Assembly (NCBI RefSeq): GCF_022539665.2
Contig: NC_081340.1
Span: forward strand, 2,852,001 to 2,916,000
DNA from: Daphnia carinata
Taxonomy: Eukaryota; Arthropoda; Branchiopoda; Diplostraca; Daphniidae
Length of the DNA: 64,000 bases
Reading direction: 5' to 3'
Part shown: positions 36,831 through 49,436 of the stretch, piece by piece
Layout of the letters: each line of letters starts with the position of its first letter
Position numbering within the stretch: the first letter of the stretch is position 1
Program-made: the position numbers and the translations under genes
The notes under the pieces: generated by a model
Told to the model about the DNA's origin: nothing
The model's database searches: none
What the model saw: only the letters and a program-made list of their open reading frames with translations

Positions 36831-39589
36831 CGACTGGTTTCAAATGGTATAGCAAACATCGTGCTGGGTTTTGCTGAACATTTGCCGAATCTATCGTGGA
36901 GAAAACCACGTTCTGGTCAGGGACAGTTGGCCCGTGCCATAGACCCCAATGTCCTTGTTTTTTTTTGTTTTTTTCTAAATTTCCCACGAAAAAAAAAATC
37001 GATGCATCTGCCCGGGCTTAACGTGACCATATCTTACTGTATGGACGGCAATGCGTTTTGGTCAATTGCCACCTGGACTATTTTACTGCAAAAAAAAAAA
37101 AAACAGCAAACGAAGTGAAACCCATTCTTAGTTCTGGTGTATTCGAGTACCTTAAACTGAACACAAAAAAAAAAACGTTTTCAGTAAGCCAGCTGTGACC
37201 TAAAATATCTCAGTCTCCTGTCTAACTTGTTTGATTTTAAATATAAATAAATGTTTAAAAAAATAGATGTCTGCCCAGATAACACTTTCTGATCAGCTGG
37301 AACCAATGTCGATGTCCTCTTGAAGAATTCCCGTCATGCAAAAAAATGATCGAACATGAGCATTCTGTTTAAAGTACTCATGTTAGCATATTGGATGCCA
37401 TGTTCCGTTCAATAGAACAATTCCACAATGGCTGATGCGATAAACTATTGGAGAAAATAACCCCTGTGATGAAAGCAAACCTTTCAACAAACCTATTTCA
37501 TAAATTAGCAAGACGGTAAGGAAACAAGACATTCAATGGGAGGAACTAGTGAACTTCCGTTTTCCAACTAAAAAGAAAGGGACATATACTCCCTTTTCCG
37601 GTTTTTATAAAAGTGCAGGTGTGACTATCTGCATCGAAGTTGGCCGTAGTGGCCGTGCACAAACACTGAATTGGAAGGGTGAAAATCTATACCCTTCGTC
37701 AACTCCTCCCTCTAAGGTTCCTCCCTTGCTCCCCTCTCCCTCAATCTTTCCCTGTTACTGACTTTCCATTGAGAAAGCAAGTAAATCAGGGTAAGCTGAA
37801 TGGAAGCCTCCGTACACATTTCATTCATTGGCGGTATCTGCTAGCCGTTCAATACACGAACAAAAAAGCATGCTGATAGATAAGCATCCATGATTCTCCA
37901 TTTGTTATTGTAAATCATTGCCGTGTTGTGACACCCATCCGCATCATTCGTCATCGATTGCCCATCAATTTTATCACGTTTATTGATGTCGATGACAACT
38001 AGGCATTTATCCAGCCATAATAGCTTCACTCTTCCTTTACAAAACACCTGGGCTTGTACCGGTACACATTTAATCTGATTTTTGTGCAGGGAATGGATAC
38101 CCTTTCCAAACATATTTTTTGCTCGATGATCCGGTAATCGATTCTATTCCACGTTGCAACGTTGTTGTTATCTAGCGAGATAGCCTGCTCTTTTGTCATG
38201 CCGGAAGTGGCTCACCGACCGTTGGTTGTCTTGGTAGCAATGTCCCGAAATCCAACCGTTGGCACAAACACGTTTCGCCAATGAATTCCTTATCTACGCT
38301 TTCTTGGGAAATTTTTCGGGAAGTTGAAAACAATTTCGAAATGTTGCGAATATAGAATTCTTTTTCTAGTACTTGGACCTTGGACAGTTAAATGATAACC
38401 ACAATGGACACAGTTGTGAAATGGGAGTTGTTTGGACCTTTAAAGAAAGCATCTTATATTGCTCAGTTGCCATTAATGCAGTCCTCGCCACACATATTGC
38501 TTTCTCAGTTCGGAGTTTCGGTGTGCTGTTATTTTGCTTCCTTTGAGGCACACGTGTCTTTATTTTCATCTGTTTACCCTAAGCCACGCCTCATCCCTTA
38601 AAAAAGAAAAAAAAAAAAGAAAAGAAAACTTCATCGCAAATAAGATGATCGCATTAAAAAAAGTCAAACTCCTGTCATATTTTACAAACCAATGTGTTTG
38701 GAGGAAGTACGTGGAAGAATGGAGGCATACAAAAAGAGGGAGACTGATCAACCGAGGGACGCGAGGAGCTCTGTCTACTGAGTAACTTGAGATTTCCGGA
38801 AGGGAAGCTATATACCGACGATATTTTTTTTTGTTTGCTATGCTTTCGGCATCCTCAGACAGTTGTAAGGAAAAAAAAAACGAGAAATCCTAGGGGGAGA
38901 AAAAAAAATACTTCAGAACATTTAGCCGTTATGGGATTACATTTTATTTAGCTAATCAATCGCCAAATAAAAAAAGGATAAATGGGTTATTATAAAGTAG
39001 AATAACAAAGACTGAGTGTAAGTGATAAGCAATAAGGGAACGGCATTACGGAGCTAGGAATATTTTTAAGTTTTCATTGTGAATGATGTGAAGAAAAAAG
39101 CTTTTCTTTTCTTTGCCTCGGATGGAGTGGCTATACTTTCCAAAAATTTTTCTTGATTCAGATAATCTCTCCCTAGCTCGAGATCCTATGTAAAGTTGGC
39201 TGTTCAAAACAGATAGCATGCACTTAAGAAATATGTCTACGAAGGAATTGCCTATAGCATGTTGACCATTTCTTCGATACAGGCCTACACGTTCCAGCGG
39301 AAGTTGAACAATGGTATTGGCACAAAAGGCACGTGTTCACATCCAAATTTCTACTGACATTACTGCTTTTTCCCTCTTGTTGATTTTCTCTCTACAGTAC
39401 TCCGTTTGTTTAGTAACGATAAGGAGATGGTCATTTGATATTGCACTGGGTTAGGGATCATAGTTGTTCATGATTCAATTATGATTAGAAGCAGGAGAGA
39501 TGTTTTTATGGCAACCGATAGAAGGAAAAGAATGTGTAGACCAAACATGCCACTCCGATCAATTTTTAATTTTGAGCGGCGATCTGATA

Positions 39590-41900
39590 AATTTCTGGGT
39601 TTTTTTTATTCACCGAATATTTGTGCTCCACCACGCTAGTTTTTAAAGCGCTAGCATAAAACATCAAAGTTATTCGTTACCTTTAATCAACAACTGACCT
39701 GACGATAAACAAATAAATGCCAATTCAGAATAAAAGGCATTAATGTGATTCCGAGAAAATTACTATTTTTTCATTAAGTCAATCGTTTTTTAAATACACC
39801 TAATATTTCTGCTGCATCGCGCTAAAAACTAACGCGCCAGCACGCACTAGTACTTTACTCCCACTTTTTCATTTTTGGTTAAATTTGACTTAAAATACAT
39901 GAAATCAATTGAAAATTGAATGATAATCATGGAAATCAAGTTTATTTTTCAATCGGCTTTATGGCTTTGGAGTTAAACGTCAAAAACGAAAAAATAAGAA
40001 TTGTCGGGCTTATTTAGTCGGGCTTAAAAATTTTTTCTGCAAAAACTGACACTCATCGGAATTGGTTGAGTATCAAAGGATATACTCAAAATTGAATGCT
40101 GATTTCGAGAGAATTACTATTTTTTTCAAAAAATCAATCGTTTTTGAAATACATCTAATATTTTTGCTGCATCGAGCTAAAATCGCTAAAAAGCGCCAGT
40201 ACGCGACGGCGCTATTTTCCGACTTTTTCATTTTTGACCAAACTTGGTTTAAAATACATGAAATCGATTCAGAATGGAATGCCAATTTCGAATATAAAAT
40301 TTATTTTTCAATTGGATTTATAGTTTTTGAAATAAACGAAGAAAACGACCGTGGGAAAATTGCATCAAAAACCTGCAAAAATTGACACTCGTTGGAATTG
40401 GTTGAAAATTTCACATTGTACTCAAAATTGAATGCTGATGACGGGAAAATTGTTATTTTTTTCATTTAGTAAACCATTTTTTTAATACACCGAATACTTG
40501 TGCTGTATCGCGCTAAATGCTAGCGCGCCAGTACGTGATAGCGCCTTGTACTTTTTTCATTTTTACCCAAATTTTTTACGGTTAATTCAAAAAGTAGAAG
40601 CCTAATATAAAAATATACCCCATTTTCGTGATCAGCGATCAATTTGTAATCGGAATGATGTATTTTTAATGAAATCTAGGATTTGAAGAAAATTGAAAAA
40701 GTGAGAAGGCTACAGCCTTCTTACTTTTTCAATTTTGGCAAAATTTTTGATTTCGCTTTAAATACTTGGTTTCGATGCAGAATTGAACGGGCATCACGAA
40801 TATATGGATTGTTTTCTCGTGGGACTCATGGTTTTTGAATAAAACGTAAGAAACGATGAAGTTGGGTTTAAAAAATAAGCCCGACAAAATAAATAAGCCC
40901 GACTTTATATTTAAATGAGATTATTTCACAAACGGCTTACTCGACAAAAAAACAAATGGCTTTTTTTGAATCAGCGTTAAAATTGGGTTATGCTGTGTGA
41001 TTTTCATTGCATTCCAGGAGATTTCCATTTTTTCGGATTTTAAAATTTAATTTAATTTTGACAAAATTTTATATTTCGCTTTAAATACATGGTTTCGATG
41101 CAGAATCGAACGGGCATCACGAATATGAGAGTTGTTTTCTCGTGGGACGCATACTTTTTGAATAAAACGTAAAAAACGGTGTAAAAAAGTATGGCTAAAA
41201 CAATAAGCCCGACTTTATCTTTCGGGCTTAAAAATCTTTCCTATTAAAAAACAATATCATTAATTCGAGATAACTATATATGATTCTGATTCAAAAATAA
41301 CAAAGGAAAAGGAAAATGGAATTTATTTTTAGGTAGAATCTATAGTTTTGGAGTAATCTAAAATATAAAATTAGTATGTGTGCGAATCGAAACTATTACT
41401 AGCGTGACATATCAAATTATTCAAAAACCATAAACTTCACGAATCATAAACATACCATAAACTTTCGAATCAATTTCATGTATTTTAAGTTAAATTTGAC
41501 AAAAAATGAAAAAGTAGAAGGAAAGCACTGGTACGTACTGGCGCGCTAGTTTTTAGCGCGATGCAGCACAAATATTCGGCGTATTAAAAAACCGTTGACT
41601 TTATGAAAAAAATAATAATTTTCCCGGAATCAGCATTCAATTTTGAATATATCCTGTGATTTTCACCCAATTCTAGTGAATGTCAATTTTTGCAGGTTTT
41701 TGAGGCAATTTTCCCACGGTCATTTTCTTCGTTTATTTCAAAAACTATGAAGCCAATTGAAAAATAAATTAGATATTCGAAATTGGCATTCAATTCTGGA
41801 TCGATTTCATGTATTTTAAACCAAGTTTGGCCAAAAATGAAAATGTCGAAAAATAGCGGTGTCGCGTACTGGCGCGCTCATATTTTAATGCGCTAGCGTA
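39590..41900. repeat. Rearranged array of the ~330 bp repeat, both orientations (array 2)
   Basis: Units of the family seen at 2.9-3.9 kb recur here. Copies from about 39600 to 40560 are inverted relative to array 1 (CGAATATTTGTGC, then CTAGTTTTTAAAGCG; later ACTTTTTCATTTTTGACC). Around 40690-40740 orientation flips at a near-perfect palindrome. A block beginning TTCGCTTTAAATAC is directly duplicated at about 40755 and 41085. From about 41460 to 41880 units run in the array 1 orientation, with GTACTGGCGCGCTAG and CCCACGGTCATTTTCTTCG. AAGCCCGAC motifs recur at 40006-40025, 40880-40903 and 41206-41228. The 107-residue frame at 40062-40385 and similar ones are repeat-derived, not genes. Confidence 0.85.
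40694..40740. repeat. Palindromic junction inside array 2
   Basis: AAAATTGAAAAAGTGAGAAG followed by GCT is mirrored, after a 1-2 base centre, by AGCCTTCTTACTTTTTCAAT followed by TTT, with one mismatch per arm of about 23 bases. It is the point at which the repeat units change orientation. A shorter version of the same palindrome exists in array 1 at about 3650-3685. Confidence 0.8.
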
Positions 41901-42197
41901 TTACTTCGGTAACTCCCGTACAAAAAACAAAGTAAAAAAATATGTATGTATACAGTATATGTATAGACATGACAACCCCCTATATAGCTCAGCGCGTCAC
42001 AAAGAAAAATTTGACAAGAAATTTCTAGAAGGACTAACTATTCCGTGGCCAATTTGTGTATTAAATCTAATTTGTCACTAAAAATATCGCATAGGAAAAT
42101 GGGATGATAAATATTTCCAGGCTGTGGTGGTCGTGGTGGTAACAGCTGATTTTGCATTTAGCAAAATGACACCAGTCAAGATTTTCGTTTTTCGGGC

Positions 42198-45100
42198 TTA
42201 CGCAAGTTTAGGGCTTGTAAATTCGGTGAAATCCAATGTTGACGACAAATTATATTGTTGCCAAGGATTCTTTTCTTTCTCCTTCATGTCTTCTTTTTCC
42301 AAACGCGCTTTGGTTCGCTTTATTTGTCTTAGTCGTTCAAGCCAGTTTGAAGCGTATGGGTAGTTAGACTTGGACTGTAGGATAAGCGCAGCAAGCTGAA
42401 TCAGTTGATATTAAAGATACATTTTCATTAACGAAGTGCAATATTACTTAGCAAAATTATTATAAATAAATTATTTACATTGCTGTGAAAAGCCATCTGT
42501 CGGCTGAGCAAAGCAACATTTCGATCAGAAACCAACTTGGGCTCAACCGGGCCACCCATCAGTTCGTGTAAATCCTCTCGGCACTTCAATGTCACTCGAT
42601 GCGTGGCATGATCAAGTGGTTCGACAACCACGCAAGCATGGTTGAACTGTCCCTGGTTCCAGATTTTATTAGAAATGTTACGGAGAAACGGTCAACAAGG
42701 CAGCGCGTAAGATAGTAATTGTGTTGTCGCAAGTACTCACTCGAATGGTGTTCATTTGGTGATCTTCGCCGCTATCATTATAAACAATTGTAACATAATT
42801 GTTACCAATATGCCGTTTTTTATTAGTACACGCAGGGTCGTTGGGTTTGGTAGGCATAAGTGTAGCAACGTGGAAAATGACTTGCAGGACGTCATCTTTC
42901 CAGAGGTAGGCGAATTTCCCATCTTCGCCGCTTACTTCGAGGCCACCAATATATGTACCGCGAGTGTCAATTTCGTTGAGGCTGATCAACTGACCAAGTT
43001 TATGTAGGAACTCCATGTACCGTACACTGCCATGTTCGTTGGCGAGAATTTCAGCTTCTTTGCCTGCTTGTCCTTTGCCAATGTACAAAACTCCAATTTT
43101 GTGCGTCTCATAGGGAGGGATGCGATCTAAGTTTTTTATAGCGGTGAGGATGTTATTAGGTACGAGAACAGGAGGTGAGACGGCGTCAGACCCCTCTTTA
43201 TTAACAGAGTGTGTCGTAACCGCAGAGGTCATCGGCGAATAATACAACTGAAGGAAAATAAAACTGCAAAGCAGGAAGCCAAAGATGTTGGTTGAAAAAA
43301 TACTTTGAGTAGGTTGATGATAATTGAGCTCACCTGGGATTTGATCCTGACGATGCATTCGCATCCTTCAATGAGGGATCAGCATTGCTTATGCTTCTTT
43401 TTACGTTGGGGTCTAGGTTACTGCGTCTCTGCATATTCAAAGCAGGCATAGTGTAAACTCGATCTCGCGGATGCGGCTGAAGATCGCTGGCATCATCTGC
43501 TTTGGCTCCTTCTACTTCTTTACTCTCTTCAGGAATCGCCTCACAACTCTTGCGCGATGACGAAGGAAGCTCTTTCAAGGACGTTTGTCTAGTCATAACA
43601 GGTCGTTCACGACTTTCGTCATCTATAGGTGGCCCATCTTTAACTTCAGTTTCTGACTCGCATCGGTCTTAACAAAATGTTTTTGAAATAGGATTAAGTT
43701 TTGAATACGTTTCTTTGAAAAAGTAACGAATAACTATCTCACCCTCTCGACTAGGGGCGCTCCTTAAGGAAGCAGACGCTGAAACTGAACGATCCAATTT
43801 CGGATGGCCGCTTGCTTCTTTATGAGCACCAAGTTTTGGTATTAACACAGTCGCTAAATTAGGTAGGGGTTCTTCTGACGCGTCACTCAATAAGAAAACG
43901 TCGTTCACATTCTGGGGAGGATTAAGCAGGCGTGTCACCCAACTTGTATCACCGGTTGGGCGACGAATGTGGATTTTTGCCCAACCAGAACAGTAACAAA
44001 CGCAAGGGATTTGAATAACGGCCGTTTTGGTATCAGGTTCTAAAAATTAATGTGTTTTTAAACAAACGATTCCTATTTCAGAAACGACGTAATGTGTACC
44101 TTGCAGATCGCGGTTCCCATCATCCATGTCAATTGTTAGCCTACGATCGTCAATTGAACTCTTGTGACGTGATCTTAGTTTAGCCTGAATATCTTCTGAA
44201 GTGCGATTTTCAATACCATGCCAAGGTATCTCACCGGAGGACAAAGCCGCAGGCGACATAGCTGAACGATGGCGACGTCGGTATCCACTAAGTTCCGAAA
44301 CAGCTGGCGAAAGGGGCTCATCATTTTCACTCACTAGTTTTAATTACATAAATTTTTCGCTATTAATGAAACTTTAAAATAGATTTACCTGGAACTGAAG
44401 TTTCCTCTGGCCCCAACTTGCACACCAAGGAACACCGATCACACAGTCCACGATGGTTGGCTACACGTAGGCAAGGGCTCGTGGTTATTGTGACCAATTT
44501 ATGGCCTATCAACCACGTTTGACTGGGGCCATCCTGTAAAATATACGAAAACGTCAGCTGATCGTAAAAGAATGATTTTCGACACCACCTATTACCTTTA
44601 AAAGTTTTGCGACAGTGTCCGATTGTTGGGCATAAGGGGCACTATTTCCATACGTGTAACGAGACATGAGATCAGCGCACGTTTCCATCAATTCACGATG
44701 AAACATGATACGAGTTTCGTCTTGGGTGACTTTGGAAGTGTCTCCTGCCCCCGTGGAGCGTAGGTTGTTGCTACCACCACGTCGTGCATCGTGGCTGGAA
44801 AAGCTGCCACTTCTTACCCTGCTAGATGAATCTTCGGTAATACTTTGACCACTTGCTGATTGATTTTGAACCATTTGGCTCATGCCTTCCTCACAAGGGA
44901 TGAGGACATTATTTTTAAATCCTTTAACAATGTAGCAAACAAAGTTCTTCCTCAAAGGAAGCTTACAAGACAGAAACCATAAAGAGACCACATGGTGCGC
45001 CAAGGATACAACGTAATGGTTAAACTGTAAAAATAACAAACATATTAAATTTGGCAGATGCACAAAATAACTAAAGCACAAAAATGTTAAAAAAATTACT

Positions 45101-48100
45101 TTGAAGGGATTGATGAAAGGCAGCGTTATGGCAAAAATGCTCAGGTACTGTTCTTCCACAAAGGATGAATATACTTCAGGAAGGCGGTTGAGCGTCGAAA
45201 GAAATTCGAGGATATTCGGTGCAATCGAAACGGTTGCCGAAATCTTGGACAAGCTAAGCAGAACTCCCGGGAGTAGCTTATACATTGTTTCTTTCATTTC
45301 CAGGGCAGATATTGTAAGGGCAACCACACAAGTTTTAGCCGTATCTGTAAATAGTTTTAAGCAGAGCACTTTAGTATAATAATAGATACTATTTTTACCG
45401 TATGTCAAAGAGATACTGTTACGCAATCTGCATTAAACTTTTGTAGTTATGGGTGTGTGCGAATGTAAAACCTTTATATTTCAGTCCGATTTCAAGGCAT
45501 TTCACAAGTTTTTGTTGGGTGTCCGGCTTAAGGTAAGCATGGTAAGACGCCAAAGATGTCAGAACGCGAAAGACATAAAGCTGGAACTCGGAACGCGAAA
45601 ACTTGGGTGGCGCATTTCTCAACGTTTCCGGATTGTTAAGATTGACATCGCTGATCAACGAGCATAGTGCCTTTCCCACATAGTCAATGTCTGTGTTATG
45701 CCGAGAAAGAACTAATGCCTTGTTATTGAGAACCTAACAGAGAAAAAGACAAATAAGCTGGTTAAAGTGTCTATGTTTAAACTAAAACCAAATAAAGCAA
45801 ACACACACACAAAAAAAAGGCGGGGGATAGATGTTGGATTTTGATACTCACACGTGGAATTTTTTCAAGAACTAATTTCAAAACCCTCCAATCTCTTTCC
45901 TGAGTGAGACACCGAATCACTGCAACGCAAGCTTCTCCGAGCGACATCTGGGTGACTTGGGCAAATGACGTTGAGCTAGGGTCGTCTGTAGCACTGCGTA
46001 CTTCCTTGCGGCTAGTACCACCGACACGTTCTCCATGTTTGTGATCTATCAAAATGTACGGGCTGTATCGTGGTAGCAGGGCATATCCCAGCCGATAGTC
46101 ACCTAACAAAATGCACTACGTTAGTTATGCAACTGGTAGCTCTCAGACATATTATCATTACCATCTCCTGTGATATTAAGAATAAAATCGAATACAGCGA
46201 GCTTTGTAGAGAGCGCGAATTCAAAGTAGATGGGTTTTTCGTAGTGCAAATTCGCGTGGCGCACCAGTGTCTTATAAATTTGTACAGCGTGCAGCGACGG
46301 TAATTGGTACATTTTAACAAGGAAGAGTTCGATCAGTCCGTTTGTACATTTAACCACATCGCCAAGTTCTTCCTCGCTCGGAATGTTGACTATGTCACCG
46401 TGATCCATATTAAATGGCCGTTCCATTATTCTTTCAAGGACGTCCAATAAGCCGGTGCAATGCTTAGAATTACAGTGGCGACAAAGAGAGATAATTAAAT
46501 CCACCGCTTTCTCCCGGACCGACACTTCATGCTCCATGTGGAGATTCTGGAACAGGGGAAGCAACACTAGTTCTAGGAGCTCTTCGTCGTGTAGTCTTCT
46601 TTGCGTGACGACAATGGATTCAATCATGGCCAATATTCTAAATCGCGGTTGAATCCGCTTTTCTTCTACATAGAATCTACAACAAAGACAAATATTTTAG
46701 TGGTTTCATTAAATGCACTTTTTAGTTTTCTTTTTAATTACTTAGTTCTAGTATACCTTTGTATGAATTTGTTCAGATTAGAAATCCAATTTGGCTGGCT
46801 GGGTTTAATTTTTTCCACCTGATAATTCATCAAGAGGACTACCGACGATTCACTTAGGTAAGGTAAACCCCTTTCCACCGTAGCGAAAAACAGTTCCATT
46901 GACCCCGTATAAACACCTTTTTCAACTAGATCTTGCACATCGCAGAGTATTTCCAAAAACATCTGTCGGACTTTTGGATACTCATCACCAAACTGAAGAA
47001 AATGCTCCAAGATCTCCAAAATCCAATCCCAGGCAAGCCCTACTAAATTTGGGCCATCTAGTCGAACTAGTTTTTGCAATGTAAGACCAGTCTCAAAAAC
47101 GACGAGAGGATTTTTGTTGTGTTTTAGCGCTTCGCTCAATGCCGGTAATACAACAGCAGAGGGGCAATTAGGACAGTTGGCTGGTCGATCCGACCAGAGC
47201 ACCATACCCATGAAAAAGATTCCTCCTCTTAGAACAGATGGGTCTTCTGATGTCTGCAAGCTGTGAATTAGGGTATATAAGGTGCTTGTTCCAAGGTGTG
47301 TCCCAATTAGATTTCGCATGATTTTCCAAGAAAGACTGCTGTAACTGGAAACGTTGACCAAACGGCACAAGGTTGAGGTAAAAACCACGATCGATTCATT
47401 AGGAAGGTTGCTATAGCAGATGATCGCATCGAAGACCGATATAATCAATAAAATTTCTTCGGGATCGGGGCTAGAAATTGCCAATCCACATAAGGTACTA
47501 ACAACACCACCAATCATGTTTCCATCCACATAGGCAGAATTGAACTTGATGACATTCAAAAGAAAAGGTAAAAATTGTTTCAACAATTGTAGCTGAGACA
47601 CTTGTGGAAGGAATTGCAACAAAAAGCTTCCAATAGATTCTTCCAAGTACAGCAAATCTTTCCCATTGTCAGTCATTGCTTTGAGCAGTTCAATAAGTAT
47701 GAAGTCATCTTCGTTGAACTGAGATTCTTTCACTATATCAAAGATGTAGACTCGGAGCATTCCAAGGCGTTCATACTGGCCAGTAATAAGGTTCTTGAGG
47801 AACATAAGAGCTGTTTGTCTTTCTTCAGTTGAGCTGATGACAAATAAATCATTGATCAGCAGCCACAAAGTCTCAGCACCATCATCTTCAATTCTTTTGG
47901 TTGCAACTTCTTCACCTATTTCTTGTAGAATCTTCAGTCTCTGTGCCACAGGTATCTCACAAGTAAGTGACCTCTGCACATCTCTACTCAAAATAAATTT
48001 TTCTACTTTGAGGCGAGGAAATGACCCACAGGTTTGGCTTTGTGATGATGCAGGGGATTTAGAAGAAAACTTGAAGAATTGCTTCAGTTTTTCCGGGAAA

Positions 48101-48123
48101 GTCTTATCTTTGTTGTTACTCAT
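42198..48123 (-). CDS. TSC2: Tuberin (TSC2), Rheb GTPase-activating protein
   Basis: Thirteen exons (46757-48123, 46162-46676, 45852-46102, 45472-45733, 45100-45344, 44596-45024, 44389-44533, 44100-44333, 43743-44039, 43334-43667, 42741-43263, 42479-42652, 42198-42395) sum to 4974 bases, 1657 residues; every junction phase fits (human tuberin about 1807). The ATG at 48123 (MSNNKDKTF) is the only ATG start. The tuberin HEAT-like N domain covers the first several hundred residues (NLITGQYERLGMLRVYIFD, FLSTLNRLPEVYSSFVEEQY). The Rap/Ran-GAP domain spans about 1360-1590 (NPSFIFLQLYYSP, PYETHKIGVLYIG, NEHGSVRY, ATLMPTK) and keeps the asparagine thumb at about 1514 in RHIGN and YNDSGED. The protein ends LDFTEFTSPKLA, like the vertebrate DFTEFV end. 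With TSC1, tuberin turns off Rheb and so restrains TORC1. An Akt-type R-V-R-S-G-S site near residue 954 sits where human S939 lies. Confidence 0.97.
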
Positions 48124-49436
48124 TTTATGTGACTTCTTCGTCGGCGGAAAACCGTCCCACTTCAATTAAAGATGATTGATGGAGCCTCTTGGATCCGTTT
48201 GACATGGGAGGCAGTCAATGTTCATATAATATACGGTCAATTGTTATTTTAAGACGAGGTCAATGTCAAAAACTCTGGTGCAACGTAAGGGTATGTAAAC
48301 ACCGAATGGGCGAAAAAGGGTGAATCCAGTCGTTCTTTACAATGGGAAACAAGGAACATCACTTAACGATTTGAGCAGAAGAGAACGTTTTAGTTCGTCT
48401 GCACCGTACTTCACTACAAGTATACCACATACTGGAATGTGACAACCCCAGCATGATCTCGTTAGGGATTGGCTCCGAGCCAATCGGGGTAAGCTCGTAT
48501 TTTCGCCCCGCCCCGGTTGATGAAATGGCCCCCATTTATGCCCCGAATGGCTTTTTTCAGGGCAGAAACCACGGCTAGAGGCAATAGGGATCCCTAGATA
48601 ATGTTCATGGCTATTTAGCAAATTTAGCGATTATCCTCACGCCAATCGGGTAGCTTTTTCAGTGATCTGTTGGATCATGTGGGTTTTCGGTGCGGGTCTG
48701 GCAGATGACCGATCAACCATTTTTCAACCCATGGGTAAACATATCTAAACCGGGTCATGACCAAAAAAGGATCCTGATCTAAGAACCAGTTACACCGCTT
48801 CCTATCCCTTTTACCCCGACTTCTGCCCCGACTTCTCTCCAAAAATGTGACCACTGTTCTAATTTCATTCAATATATAGTTCTATGGTTCTGCTTTTGTA
48901 AAACTCATTAAAAGAATAATGCACAAACCCAAACTTTCCTTTTGTTATTAGCTTTTTTTATTGAACCGATTTCAATCTGGCATCTGGCAACGTAGCAAAG
49001 AAGTATCAAGGAAGAAAAGGAGATGGATAACTCCATACTAAGAAAACGTGAGCAGTTTGTTGCCAATTTTCAGCTGATATTAACGCCATCCTACGACTGG
49101 GAGGAACATTTCTGTACATTCCCCATTCCTTTCTGTAATCTCAGAAGCGTAATTTGGACGCGAAGCCATTTATAAATTTTTTCATTATGCTTCTATCAGT
49201 GGTAAATTAGTTAATGGTTGAGGGGATAGTAGTCGTACCAAGCCATAGCCATAGCCATAGTAGTCACCAATAACCTGAGTAAATAAAATCAAAAACATAC
49301 AATACGATCTATGTACTGCTTTTTCCCGACGCTAGACAGCGCCGATGCTCTTTAAATTTTTCTCTCTATGGTCTTGCCCATCTCCCTTTCATCTCTGGGA
49401 AGTACTGGATACTGAATTGCGTGCCAATTTTTGAAA
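48124..49436. promoter_or_regulatory. Divergent intergenic region between TSC2 and CENP-M
   Basis: About 1.3 kb separates two start codons on opposite strands and should hold both promoters and 5' UTRs. A 94-residue minus-strand frame (48337-48621) and a 65-residue one (48675-48872) are not recognisable. A triple AGCCAT hexamer lies near 49240-49260. Confidence 0.45.

Larger units (their letters stand above)
17507..39580. other. Large gene-poor region upstream of Delta
   Basis: About 22 kb on the 5' side of Delta without a gene I can support. The many open frames are short, low-complexity and inconsistent between strands. The sequence has A/T homopolymers (A27 at 18078-18104), GA/CT tracts and CA repeats. 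Immediately before the Delta ATG the minus strand reads a T-run followed by AG, a possible splice acceptor, so the Delta transcription start may lie inside this region behind a 5' UTR intron. Weak candidates inside it (34631-34916, 35371-35504, 36420-36830) are treated separately. Confidence 0.55.

Noticed and set aside
47168-48169. Plus and alternative-frame minus ORFs over TSC2 exon 1
   Set aside because: They are shadows of the 456-codon tuberin exon, which matches the tuberin N domain throughout.
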